Source of the DNA: Carya illinoinensis
Taxonomy: Eukaryota > Streptophyta > Magnoliopsida > Fagales > Juglandaceae
NCBI RefSeq assembly: GCF_018687715.1
Contig: NC_056766.1
Coordinates: 22,866,501-22,930,500, forward strand
Length of the DNA stretch: 64,000 nt
Reading direction: 5' to 3'
Below, one piece after another: positions 1-11,026 of the stretch. Within the stretch, counting starts at the first letter, position 1, and every line of letters begins with the position of its first letter. The notes beneath the pieces are model-generated. The model was given only the letters and a program-made list of their open reading frames with translations. It made no database searches and was not told where the DNA came from. Made by a program: the position numbers and the translations under genes.

Positions 1-1115
1 TTGGCCTAAGTCACTAGGTGGGATCTGAAATCGACCATGCTAAGTGGTGAGGGGGGACTGGGACACTTAGGAGAGGTGTTCCCTCCTATGCTGGTCAAGG
101 TTTGAGCGCATAGCATCGACCCTAGTGACCAATGCCTTGCTCTAGTGCCTGAGCATCCTAACGCCACCTTGTGTAGTCCATTTCAGATCCTACTTGGTCA
201 AGTGGGTTATTCCCCCTCACCACCCAGTGCGAGCAATTTTAGATCCCACCCTGCGACTTAGGTTAATGCTCTACGCTTGCATTTTGGCATTCGAACACCA
301 TCTAGTGCAATCAATTTTAGATCCCACATAGTTAGTTTGGCCGATGCTCTATGCTCGTGTCTCAGCGTCTAAACACCACCTAGTGCGGTCGATTTTAGAC
401 TCCACATGGTTACATAGGCCGTTACTCTACACTCACGCCTCCACAACCAAACATCACCTAGTACGGTCCATTTCAGATCCAGTCTAGTCACTCAGGTCGA
501 TGCTGCACGCTTGAACTGTAACAAAAAGAGGTGGGGGAACACCTCTCCGAAATGCCCCAGTCCTAGCTCACCACCCAGTGTAGTTAATTTTAGATACCGC
601 CTGGTTACTAAGGCCGATGTTCCATGCTCACGCCTTAGAGTCTTAATGCCACCTATTGTAGTCAATTTTTGATCCCGCCTTGTCACTCAGGTTGATGCTT
701 CGTGCTTGAACCGTGATGTGCACTGGGGGAATACCTCTCTAAAGTGTCCTAGTCCCCCTCACCACCGTGCAAGGTAAATTTCAGATCCTGCCTAGTGACT
801 AGGGCTGATGATTAGCGTTAGCACCTTGGCGTCTAAAATCCATCCTATGAGGTCGATTTCAAATCTGGCCAAATCATTCTAGTTGATGCTCCCAAGTGTA
901 GTCAGTTTTAGATTCAACCTAGTCACTTAGTCGATGCTTTGCGCTCAAAGCTCGACGATGCAGGGGGAATACCTCTCCAAGTGCACTAGTCCTCCCTCGC
1001 CACCGAATGCGGTCAATTTTAGATCTCACCTGGTGACTTAAGCTGATGCTCCGTGCTCGTGCCTAGTCGTTTGAACACCACCTAATGCATATAATTTCTG
1101 ATCCTACCTCGTCAC
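1..1115. repeat. Dimeric satellite array, with a strand switch near 150
   Basis: Degenerate satellite. Two related modules alternate. Both begin with a GATTTYAGATCCC-like core followed by 'gtcacttaggtcgatgctc'. Module A (about 105-115 bp) continues into 'ggaacacctctcccaagtgt' and 'ccctcgccacccagtg'. Module B (about 78-88 bp) continues into 'cctcagcgtccaaatgccac'. The first ~120 bp are in the reverse orientation and the rest is in the plus orientation, so there is a head-to-head switch near 120-160. No coding content is supported. The stretch is repeated at 18,811-19,925. Confidence 0.85.
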
Positions 1116-2196
1116 GTCCCTATTCCCTATGTCGGTGCACCACGGCAAGATAGACCCTAATAATTCAAAAGAAAATGCTGCAACCTTGGAAGACATAAAA
1201 CTCACAATCACAAGGGAAAGAGAATCCAAAAGTCATATTCACTAACTATTCGTGTGGTTATAAGGTCTCAAGCTGATAGAAGGTACCCCTGGAATCGCCT
1301 TCGCCCTAGCCCTGGCATTGCCTCCACCAGAGCCCCTTTGGCACCCCTTTTGTAGGGTGAGATGATGACGAGCACTCCTTCCTCTGGTCCTAACCCGCTG
1401 AGATGCCCCAAGGTGGAGGCACAAGAAGAATGAAGGACTGCCAACCATAGAGTAGCTTGTTTAACTAAAGCATATGCTAAAGACAAGGAGGACCAGCCTT
1501 CACTCAACAACACCGAGTTCCCACAGGAGATGCCCTAGGGAGCAGGATACTTGGGCGGCGTCATGTCGGTGGGAGCTCTGCCCACAGGTTCCTCAAGTTT
1601 AGAAAGGACCATCTCGCCCTAATAGGAAAACCTCTTTGGTGCATTTCCCGATGAGTCCTCCAGTTTAATGGGAAGGGAAACCGAACTCATTGCTCCCTAC
1701 TGGTCCCATATGGCTAGTTGTGCTTTCCTAGGAGGCCTTAGATGCCACGAGGGGCTAAGCGGCCACTAGAGGGCTCGTCGGGTAGCACAGCAAAAAGGTT
1801 CTGCTCAGTGGGGGAGGCAATCCCTTTTGAACTGAAAGGACCAGCAAGCAGCTTAGGAAATCCAAATCCACTTCTCCCAAGAGAACTCCTACCCTACCGT
1901 TATCTCAGGATGCTTCTGCTACCCCTTTGGGTGACCAAGGAGTGCACCAGGGCGGAGGCGATATGGGAAAATGGCCGATTAGCTCAACAACATCTTTTCC
2001 CCTGTAAGACTCTTCTCCCATTCACTTAGCTCCTTCTCGAGTGGAATACTAATTCCTGGACTCCCTAGGGTGTGACCTAATGGCCGATGTCTTCCGTGAT
2101 CTCGTTTCCTGCCCATGATTATTCAAGTTGACTTTCATTATGTTTTCTCTTCCTTTTTTTTTTTTTTTTGTCCTACCCAATGCTGGAGGTTACCTT
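1116..2196. repeat. Non-satellite segment, left-hand copy of the 19,926-21,021 segment
   Basis: Non-satellite sequence between satellite and an inverted gag fragment. It matches 19,926-21,021 base for base apart from scattered substitutions and indels, including a poly-T run near 2,155-2,170. At 2,196 the match stops abruptly: after the shared 'gaggttacctta' this copy continues into reverse-strand gag ('acatcgatgaagtcg') and the other copy continues into 'tattggctcaag'. CCTTA is shared by both parents at the junction, which looks like a microhomology join. It contains one short open frame, described separately. Confidence 0.7.
1742..2029 (+). CDS. Unrecognised short open frame (95 codons), frameshifted relative to its duplicate
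   Basis: I do not recognise this protein. It starts MPRGAKRPLEGSSG and is basic, Ser/Pro-rich and without a domain I can name. The copy at 20,555-20,821 has the same first ~40 residues. The two then differ because this copy has 'cttaggaaatcc' where the other has 'cttagggaaatcc', a one-base length change that shifts the frame. So at least one copy is broken. It sits in a non-satellite segment bounded, in the other copy, by inverted repeats. It could be a host gene exon or part of a transposon; nothing shows that it is expressed. Confidence 0.2.
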   Translation: MPRGAKRPLEGSSGSTAKRFCSVGEAIPFELKGPASSLGNPNPLLPRELLPYRYLRMLLLPLWVTKECTRAEAIWENGRLAQQHLFPCKTLLPFT

Positions 2197-3040
2197 AACA
2201 TCGATGAAGTCGTTAGCCTGATCCATGAAGTCCTACAGGGTTGTCGAAATTTTTCGTACAATTTTCCCAAGGTGCTAAATGAAACCCACGAGTGCTGCTA
2301 GGGTGATCTTCTCGTCCAATTCATCGGTGGTCATCTACTCCTTAGTAAAGAGGTAAGTGGCCGACCGTCTTCTTTTCCTACTAGACATGAATTGGTGGCC
2401 CAGCTCCTCGAAGGTGATGATGGCTGGTTGAAGGGTGACAAACCGTAAGTCAGGGGGAAAGCCTGGCACGTGATCTCTCCCCTAGAAGCCGTGTAGTTTC
2501 ATGTGAGTTTTAAACGTTTTCAGGTGCTTGGCTTGATACTTCGATCGGTCATACATCTCTATCTATGGGGGCCTAAATTTTGAGGGAAGCGAGACTGCCC
2601 TCATTTGGACACTATAGGCTAGGTCTATGGTGCTAAGCAGATTGGTCCATAGCAGATGGTCCTCGTATCCTCTTTGCCATCTCCTCATACTTGCCCATGA
2701 GACTGCGTAGTTTGTCGCTTATCCGCTTGTGCTCTTCATCTTTGGGTGGTGCCTCACCAGTGTTCTGCGACTTCCCTTCCATCTGCTCAATCTTGCATGG
2801 TTTGACACCTCCCTCAAACACAGCATTCTTCCACTTTAATATTTTGTTCTCTTGCCGAAGGGCTCCTTGTCAGAGGTCAATCATTTCACAAGTTATTCTA
2901 CTTTCATGAACCTTCCTTCAATGCTTGCCAATGTAGACTCTTACTTGAAGGTCGCACAGATATGCATTGTGGTCGGCATACAAAAGGCACGCTAACCCTA
3001 TTAGGTCGAAAAAATATTAGATCTCTGAGATGGTGCCAAC
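2197..3040 (-). pseudogene. gag: Gag fragment of a Tat-like Ty3/gypsy element, left arm of the palindrome
   Basis: Read on the minus strand from the LTR edge at 3,040, this has the primer-binding site, a 62-codon open stretch (2,821 to 2,633) rich in Lys/Glu with the helix-like KLRSLMGKYEEMAKRI, and then the capsid-type FEELGHQFMSSRKRR segment (about 2,410-2,350). It ends in ITLAALVGF and DFMDRAN-like codons. This order matches the Retrotrans_gag region of plant Tat-lineage elements. Stops separate the open stretches, so it is not translatable as one protein. It is a mirror copy of 3,819-4,466 about the axis 3,429.5. It is truncated at 2,196, where unrelated sequence joins. Confidence 0.7.
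3022..3038 (-). other. Primer-binding-site-like sequence, minus strand
   Basis: Two bases outside the LTR edge, the minus strand reads TGGCACCATCTCAGAGA. The TGG start and a CACC-like continuation directly after TG...CA LTR ends are expected of a tRNA-primed minus-strand primer-binding site. It resembles the TGGCGCCGT start typical of tRNA-Asp-primed plant gypsy elements but differs from it. It mirrors the plus-strand site at 3,821. Confidence 0.6.
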
Positions 3041-3818
3041 TGTTGATGTATATTTTGTAGTAACTTTGACAATGACAACTCTCTTGCACCAGCAAGAGAG
3101 GAAGAAAGGGTGGTGGGGGGTGGTTGTGTCATCTCTGATGTCAAAGTCAAAATATTTTCTTCAAGGACCATTGGAGCAGGAAGTTATGGAACTTGGAGGA
3201 ATATACAGAGCTTATAACCTCATTCCTGTTGTCATACTTCCTCTATTTATAGCCAATTTCTTGTGCGATCCTTCTATCGTTGTAATGATGGCATTTGTCA
3301 ATTATAGGAGCCATTCAATGCGGCCTATCTGGGAGGCGATAGGATCTATGCTAATATGCTCCACATTAATGCGTGGTAACTGGAAGAACCAAGGGGCCCA
3401 AAAAGGGGTAAGGCAGCTGGTGATTCCTCCAGTCACCACACAATAATGCAGAATAGATAGAACATGATCCTATAGACTTCAAGTTTGGTCTCATTAAATG
3501 CAACTCGGAGTGTCCAGGATCGAGGTTGGGGTCCTGTAACTGACAGGAGTGGCCTTATTAAATTTGAAATCATGTCATCCTGGACAAAGTCCATCATTAC
3601 ATCAATAGAAGGATCCCACAAGGCTGACAACAAGAAGGAGGCTATAAGCTCGGTATATCTCTCCAAGTTTTATAACTTCCTGCTCTCTTGGTCCTTGAAG
3701 AAAAGACTTTGACTTTGGCATCATAGATGACACAACCACCCCTTACCACCCTTTCTTCCTCTCTTGCTGGTACAAGAGAGCTAACGTTACCAAAGTTGCT
3801 ACAAAACACACATCAACA
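3041..3818. mobile_element. Palindromic LTR-like module, 778 bp
   Basis: Starts TGTTGATGTATATTTTGTAG and ends with its near inverse complement, CTACAAAACACACATCAACA. The similarity continues inward over most of both halves: AGAGAGGAAGAAAGGGTGG on the left against CCACCCTTTCTTCCTCTCT on the right, and CTTCAAGGACC against GGTCCTTGAAG. The centre is a hairpin built from 'ggtaactggaagaacc' and 'ctccagtcacc'. A TATA-like 'ctatttatag' lies at 3,243-3,252 and reads TATAAAT on the minus strand; its right-hand mirror is deleted in this copy. The edges are followed on both sides by primer-binding-site-like sequence and gag. Either it is one LTR that is itself palindromic or two partial LTRs fused head to head. 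Confidence 0.7.
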
Positions 3819-4466
3819 GTTGGCACCGTCTGTGAGATCTAATAGTTTTTCGGCCTAATAGGGTTAGCGTGCCTTTTGTATGCCGACCACAATGCATGCC
3901 TGTGCGACTTTCAAGTAACAGTCTACATCGGCAAGCATTGAAGGAAGGTTCACGAAAGTGGAAGAACTTGTTAAACGATTGACCTCTGACAAGGAGCCCT
4001 TTGGCAGGAGAACAAAATATTAAAGTGGAAGAATGCTGTGTTCGAGGGAGGTGTCAAACCATGCAAGATTGAGCAGATGGAAGGGAAGTCGCAGATCACT
4101 GGCGAGGCACCACCCAAAGATGAAGAGCACAAGCGGATAAGCGACAAACTACGCAGTCTCATGGGCAAGTATGAGGAGATGGCAAAGAGGATACGAGGAC
4201 CATCTGCTATGGACCAATCTGCTTAGCACCATAGACCTAGCCTATAGTGTCCAAATGAGGGCTGTCTCGCTTCCCTCAAAATTTAGGCCCCCATAGATAG
4301 AGATGTATGACCGATCGAAGGATCAAGCCAAGCACCTGGAAACGTTTAAAACTCACATGAAACTACACGGCTTCTAGGGGAGAGATGACGTGCCAGGCTT
4401 TCCCCCTGACTTACGGTTTGTCACCCTTCAACCAACCATCATCACCTTCAAGGAGCTGGGCCACCA
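3819..4466 (+). pseudogene. gag: Gag fragment of a Tat-like Ty3/gypsy element, right arm of the palindrome
   Basis: After the LTR end CATCAACA and two bases, the primer-binding-site-like TGGCACCGTCTGTGAGA lies at 3,821-3,837. The gag leader and the same 62-codon open stretch (4,038-4,226, MFEGGVKPCKIEQ...) follow, then a degenerate region and the FKELGHQ codons at about 4,445-4,465. There it breaks directly into the satellite leader 'tgtaaagaatcgacgg'. The fuller copy at 51,634-53,255 shows that about 970 bp are missing here, with 'ccaat' shared at both deletion edges. Stops between the open stretches make it non-functional. Confidence 0.7.
3821..3837 (+). other. Primer-binding-site-like sequence, plus strand
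   Basis: TGGCACCGTCTGTGAGA, two bases after the LTR end CATCAACA. The position and the TGG start fit a tRNA primer-binding site. It is conserved at 6,707 and 51,636 after the other gag-linked LTR ends, and mirrored on the minus strand at 3,038 and 50,854. Confidence 0.6.
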
Positions 4467-6631
4467 ATGTAAAGAATCGACGGAGGGAAGAATAAAAAGT
4501 GATTTTTTCATATATAAGTGTGTGTATGTGGATTGAAAGGCTCGACAACCTCCCTCAGTGTCCAAATACCACTCTCAGCACTGTGAATTTAGGATCTCAC
4601 ATGACCACTCGGGTAAACTCGGGTCAATACTCTACACTCAAACCTAGACAGGTGCAGGAGAGAACAACTCTCCCTAGCTTCCCAATTCCCCCTCACCACT
4701 CAGCATGGTTGAATTCAGATCCTGCCTGGTGTGACCTAGGCTGATGAATTGTGCTCGAATTCAGATCTAGCCTGGTCACTCAAGTGAATGCCCTTCACTC
4801 AAATCTCAATGGGCACACCTCTTCCAATCCTTGCTCACCACCCAACATGGTTGATTTTAAATCCCGCCTGGTCCCATAGGTCGAAATTCCATGCTTGTGC
4901 CTCAACGTCCAAATTGTACCAAGTCACTTGGGTTGATGCTCTACGCTCGAACCTCATCAGGTGCAGGAAGGAGCACTTCTCCTATGTGTCAGTCCCCCCT
5001 CATCACCCTCCACAGTGATTTAGGCTGATGCTTCACCCTCATGCCTTAGCGTCCTAACGCCACACAGTGCGGTCAACTTCGACTCACGCCTTAGTGTCCA
5101 AACACCACCAAGAATGATAGATTTCAGATCCCCCCCGGTCACTTGGGTAGAAGCTATGCTCTCAAACCTTGATGGCCGTAGGAGGGAACAGCTCTCCAAG
5201 TTTCCCAGTAGCCCGTCGTCATCCAAAGCGGTCAATTTTAGATCCCTCCTGGTTACTTAGGTTGATGCTACGAGCTCATGCCTCGACATTCAAATGTCAC
5301 TTGATGCGTTTGATTTCAAATCCAGCCTAGCCCGTCAGGTAAATGCTCCATACTCAGACCTCGACAAGAGCACCTCTCCCTAGTGCATAGTCCTCGCCAC
5401 ACTACCAAGCACGGTTGATTTGAGATCCTGCCTAGTCTTTTAGGTTGATACTCTACACTCGTGCCTCAATGTCCAAATTCCAGCAAGTGCTGTCAACTTT
5501 AGATCCCACTTGGTCACTTGGGTCTACTCTCAAAACTTGACAAGCACTAGAGGGAATACCAATCTGAAGTGTCCCAGTCCTCCCTGGCCTCCCAGCACGG
5601 TCAATTTCAAATCCTGCCTAAGCTGATTCTCTTCGCTCCCCCCTTGGCTTCCTACCCAATGTTCTTCATTTTAGATCATGCTTGGTCACTCGGGTCGATA
5701 CTCTATGCTTGAACCAAGATAGGCGAAGGGGGAACAAATCTCCTAAGTGTCCCAGTGCCCCCCTCGCCAATTATCGATGATCCACGCTGGCGCCTCAGTG
5801 GTGGAATGCCACAATAAGCGGTCGATTTTAGATGCCACCTAGTCACTTCTATCAGTGGGCACATAGGGGGACACCACTCCCAAGTGTTCCAGTCCCCCCT
5901 CGCCACCAAATGCGGTTGATTTCAGTTCCCTCCTGGTGAAGTAAGCTAATGCTACAAGCTCATGCCTCGGTGTTCAAATACCACTTGATGCGATTGATTT
6001 TAGATTTCACTTGGTTGCTCGGGTAAATGATCCACACCCAAACCTCGATGGGTGCACCTCTCTCAATTGTCCAAATCCCCCCACACCACCTAGTGTAGTT
6101 GATTTTATGTCTCGCTTGGTCTTGTAGGCTGATGTCCTAAGCTCACTCCTTAGCATCCAAATTCTTATAACTGCAATTGATTTCAGATCCCAATTGGTCA
6201 CTCCAATCAAAGCTCTACATTCGAACCTCGATGGGAGCATGAGGGAACACTTCTCCCGAGGGTCCCAGTCCCCCCTTGCCACTCAACATGGTCAAATTCA
6301 GATCTTGCCTTGTGACTTAGGTCGATGCTCCGCACTTGTGCCTCAGCGTAACTGCTCTGCACTCAAACTAGTGTGAACAATATTAGATCCCACCTGGACA
6401 ATCAAGTGAATGCTCTGCACTCAAACCTCAACAAGCACACCGCTCTAAAGTGTCCTAATCCCACCTTCCCAACCAGCATGGTCGATTTTAGATCTCGCAT
6501 GGTCTCGTAGGCCAATCTTCACTCTCGAGCCTCAATGTGCAAATGCCACCAAGTGCGGTCGATGCTCTACGATTGAATCTCCATGGGTGCACAAGGGAGC
6601 ACCTCTCCCAAGTGTCCCATCCCCTTTTGCA
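4467..6631 (+). repeat. Dimeric satellite array (plus orientation)
   Basis: A leader of about 80 bp ('aagaatcgacggagggaag', 'tcatatataagtgtgtg', 'gaaaggctcgacaacctccc') is followed by A/B satellite modules as defined for 1-1,115, all in plus orientation. The array is collinear with 8,277-10,400 and with 53,256-55,420. It ends where a satellite module is joined at a shared 'ccacc' to an LTR 3' end. No gene seen. Confidence 0.85.
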
Positions 6632-6704
6632 CCACCCTTTCTTCCTCTCTCGCTGGTACTAGAGAGCTGTCGTTGCCAAAGTTGCTACAAAACACACATC
6701 AACA
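6632..6704 (+). mobile_element. 3' remnant of the palindromic LTR
   Basis: Only the last ~73 bp of the LTR module are present (CCACCCTTTCTTCC through CATCAACA), followed by the primer-binding-site-like TGGCACCATCTGTGAGA at 6,707. The satellite immediately upstream shows that this is a recombination junction, not an insertion end. Confidence 0.75.
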
Positions 6705-8276
6705 GTTGGCACCATCTGTGAGATCTAATATTTTTTCAGCCTAATAGGGTTAGCGTGCCTTTTGTATGCTGACCACAATGCATGCCTGTGCGACTTTCAA
6801 GTAAGCGTCTATGTCGACAAGCATTGAAGGAAGGATCATGGAAGTGGAAGAACTTGTGAAACGATTAACCTTTGACATGGGGTCTTTCGGCAGGAGAACA
6901 AAATATTAAAGTGGAAGAATGCAGTGTTCGAGGAAGGTGTCGGACCATGCAAGACTGAGCAGATAGAAGGGAAGTCACAGAACACTGGCGAGGCACCACC
7001 AAAAGATGAAGAGCACAAGCGGAAAAGCGACAAACTACCCAGTCTCATGGGCAAGTATGAGGAGATGGCAAAGAGGATACGAGGACCATCTGCTATGGAT
7101 CAATCTACTTAGCACCATAGACCTAGCCTATAGAGTCAAAATGAGGGCATTCTCGCTTCCCTCAAAATTTAGGCTCCCATAGATAGAGTTGTACGACAGA
7201 TCAAAGGTTCAGGCCAAGCACCTGGAAACGTTTAAAACTCACATGAAACTACACGACTTTTAGGGGAGAGATGACGGGCCAGGCTTTCCCCCTGAGTTAT
7301 GGTTTGTCACCCTTCAACCAGCCATTATCAGCTTCGAGGAGCTAGGCCCCCAATTCATGTCTAGTAGGAAAAGAAGATGGTCGGCCACTTACCTCTTTAA
7401 TAAGGAGCAGATGACCATGGATGACTTGGACGACAATATCACCCTAGCAACACTCGTGGGTTTCATTTAGCCCATTGGGAAAATTGTACGAAAAATCCAA
7501 AGAACCCTGTAGGACTTCATGGATCGGGCTAACAACTTCATCGATGCTAAGGACACCGTCCGGGCTCTGACCACCCTATGGTAAACGGGCATGGAGCTGG
7601 CCACAAGCAGCCCCAAGAGGGGTACTGATGCCAAAACTAATGAGAATGAGATCAAGGTAAGGAAACGGTAGGCAAGGAAAGAAGCAACTACTTCATCTCA
7701 TTAAGGAAGGTGCACACGAGCATGCACATGTAGATGCTGAGGGAAGGGCATCATGGAGGAGGAGAGCCACCAGAGCGAAGCTGGAAGATTCTAGCTGAGA
7801 AGGAAAGCCATGGAGGAAATCTACAAGGATGAATAGGAGGAGATTAGGGGAGGGACAGATGTGTAGACAGTCGGACGCCAGCTACCCTCAAAGGAGTAGT
7901 AGAGATAGGAGGAAGCCGAGACAGGAAGGTAGACGACAACACGTATGGCAGACTTCCTTGTAGTCAAAACCCACTCCTCATACAATGCCATCGGGTGGCC
8001 ACCACTGAACAACCTGAAGCTGGTTACCTCAACCTATCACCTTAAGAAATAGTTCCCAGCAAAGAATGGTGTGTGAGTTCTATGTGGAATAACTACAAGG
8101 AAAGGAACCCGACGAACTCAAGTTCTCATAGTAGGGGACGGAAATAGGCCTCTTGCTTCTTGATGTTGCTCAGGGCCAAACAGGCCAGGGTCTCACAAAC
8201 CGTTGGTATGAGGTGTTCTATTGTAGACGAAAGCTCACTTTTTTCCTCTTTTCTTTTGCATCCGAGGGCTCCAAAT
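6705..8276 (+). pseudogene. gag: Gag and protease-linker region of a Tat-like Ty3/gypsy element
   Basis: This is one of two long gag copies in the window. In order it has: the primer-binding site at 6,707; an open stretch at 6,924-7,112 (MFEEGVGPCKTEQ); a capsid-like region at about 7,320-7,560 with codons for FEELGPQFMSS and DFMDRANNFID; a basic, repeat-rich linker; and, at about 7,945-8,060, codons resembling DFLVVKTHSSYNAI and LKLVTST, which fit the segment before or within the protease region of Tat elements. The sequence then ends at 'ccaaatgtaaagaatcg' and satellite begins, so no reverse transcriptase, RNase H or integrase is present. Multiple stops make it a pseudogene. It is less similar to the other gag copies than they are to each other. 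Confidence 0.65.
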
Positions 8277-11026
8277 GTAAAGAATCGATGGTGAGAAGAA
8301 TAAAAAATGATTTTTTCGTATATAAGTGTGTACATGTAGATTGAAAGGCTAGACGACCTTCCTCGGCGTCCAAATGCCACTTAGTACTGTGAATTTAAGA
8401 TCTTGCATGACCACTCGGGTCAACTCAGGTCAATACTCTACACTCAAACCTCGACAGATGCAGGAGGGAACAACTCTCCCAAGCTTCCCAATTCCCCCTC
8501 ACCACTCAGCATGGTTGAATTCAGATCTTGCCTGGTGTGACCTAGGCTGATGATTTGTGCTCAAATTTAGATCCAGCCAGGTCACTCGGGTAAATGCTCT
8601 ACACTCAAATCTCAATGGGCACACCTCTTCCAATCCTTGCTCACTACCCAACATGGTTGATTTTGAATCCCGCCTGGTCCCATAGGTGAAAATTCCATGC
8701 TTGTCCAAATGCTACCAAGTCACTTGGGTTGATGCTCTGCACTCGAACCTCATCAGGTGCAGGAAGGAACACTTCTCTAGTGTGTCGGTCCCCCCTCACC
8801 ACCCTACGCAGTGACTTAGGTTGATGCTTCACCCTCACACCTTAGCATGCTAACGCCACATAGTGCAGTCAATTTCAGATTCCGCTAGTTACTTAGGTCT
8901 GTGCTTCAACTTATGCCTCAACGTCCAAACACCACCAAGAATGATCAATTTTAGAACCCCCCCAGTCACTTGGGTCGAAGCTATGCGCTCAACCCTCGAT
9001 GGCCGTAGGAGGGAACACCTCTCGAAGTTTCCCAGTACCCCGTCGTCATCCAAAGCAATCAATTTTAGATCCCTCTTGGTTACTTAGGTTGAAGCTACGA
9101 GCTCATGCCTCGACATTCAAATGCCACCTGATGCGTTTGATTTCAAATCTAGCCTAGTCAATCAGGTAAATGCTCCACACTCAGACCTTGACAAGAGCAC
9201 CTCTCCCTAGTGCCTAGTCCTCGCCACACTACCAAGCACGATCAAATTTAGATCCTGCCTAGTCTCTTAGGACGATACTCTACACTCACGCCTCAGTGTC
9301 CAAATTCCAACAAGTGCTATCAACTTCAAATCCCACTTGGTCACTCAGGTCTATTGTCAAAACTTGGTCACTCGCTGGCCTCCCAGCATGGTCAATTTCA
9401 AATCCTACCTAGGCTGATGCTCTTCTCTACCTCTTGGCTTCCTAATGCCACCCAGTGTTCTTCATTTCAAATCATGCGTGGTCACTTAGGTCGATGCTCT
9501 GTGCTTGAACCAAGGCAGGCAATGGGGGAACAAATCTCCTAAGTGTCCTAGTGCCCCCCTCGCCAACTATCGATGATCCATGCTGGCGCCTCAGTGGTGG
9601 AACACCCCAATAATCACTCCAATCAACGGGCACAGGGGGGACACCACTACCAAGTGTTCCAGTCCCACCTCACCACCCAATCCAGTCGATTTCAGATCCC
9701 TCCTAATGACTAAAGCTAATGCTACAAGCTCATGCCTCAGCATTCAAATACCACTTGATGCGATTGATTTCCGATTTCACTTGGTTGCGCAAGTAAATGA
9801 TCCACACCCAAACCTCGATGGGTACACCTCTCTCAATTGTCCCAATCCCCCCACACCACCCAGTATAGTCGATTTTATGTCCGGCCTGGTCCCGTAGGCT
9901 AATGTCCTATGCTCACTCCTTAGCATCCAAATTCTTGTAACTGCAATTGATTTTAGATCCCACTTGGTCCCTCTAGTCAATACTTTACATTCAACCTCGA
10001 CGGGAGTGGGAGGGAACACTTCTCCTGAGTGTCCCAGTCCGCCCTTGCCACTCAACACGGTCAACTTTAGATCTTGCCTGGTGACTTAGGTCGATGTTCC
10101 GTGCTCGTGCCTCAATGTAAATGCTCTGCACTCAAACCAGTGTGAACAATTTTAGATCCTGCCTGGACAATAGAGTGAATGCTCTACACTAAAACCTCGA
10201 TGAGCGCACCACTCCAAAGTGTCCCGATCCCACCTCACCAACCAGCATGGTCGATTTTAGATCCCGCATGGTCTCATAGGCCGATGCTTCGCTCTCACGC
10301 CTCAATGTCCAAATGCCACCAAGTGCAGTCAATGCTCTATGACTAAACCTTCATGGGTGCACAAGGAAGCACCTCTTCCAAGTGTCCCAGTCCAGTTTCG
10401 CCACCCAATAGGGTTGATTTTAAATCCCGACTGGTGACTTTTGGTCAATGCTACGCCCTCATGCATTAGCGTTCGAGCATTGCACGGTGTGATCAATTTC
10501 AGATCCCACCTAGACACTTGAGTAAAAGCTCTGCACTAAGACCTCGTTGGGCGCACCTTTCCCAAGTGTCTGAATCCCACCTCCCACAAGGTTGATGCTT
10601 CAATCTCATGCCTCAGTGTCCAAATGTCACTCAGGTCAATGCTTTGCGACTGAACCTCAACAGGAGCATGAGGGAACACCTCTCCCAAGTGTCCCAGTCT
10701 CTTTTGGCCACCCAACACAGTTGCTTTCAAATCCTACCATGAGACTTTGGCCAATGCTACACCCTCACGCCTTAGCATTAAAACACCACACAATGCGAAC
10801 AATTTTAGATCCCACCAGGTTACAAAGGCCAATGCTTTGTGCTTGAACGTCAACATCTAAAACAAATCGAGCGCAGTCAATTTGAGATCTGATTTGGTCA
10901 CACAGGTTGATGCTTCGCGCTCGAACTCGATGGGCACAAGTGGAAGAGCTCTACTAAGTGCCCTAGTCCCCCCTCGAAACCTAACAAAGTGGATTTCAGA
11001 TCCCGCTTGGTGACTTGGGCTGATGC
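8277..11026 (+). repeat. Dimeric satellite array (plus orientation)
   Basis: The leader and A/B modules are the same as at 4,467-6,631, collinear with it for about 2.1 kb and then continuing in register with 55,420-56,072. Measured spacing of successive B modules near 9.7-10.1 kb is 183 and 192 bp. The short open frames in it are by-products of the repeat. Confidence 0.85.

Noticed and set aside
2197..4466. A complete LTR retrotransposon with two LTRs
   Set aside because: Only one LTR-like module lies in the block, gag flanks it on both sides, and no reverse transcriptase or integrase of this family is present anywhere in the window.
4500..6600. CRISPR-like repeated spacing
   Set aside because: The modules are diverged, contiguous satellite units without unique spacers, and the DNA is clearly from a plant.
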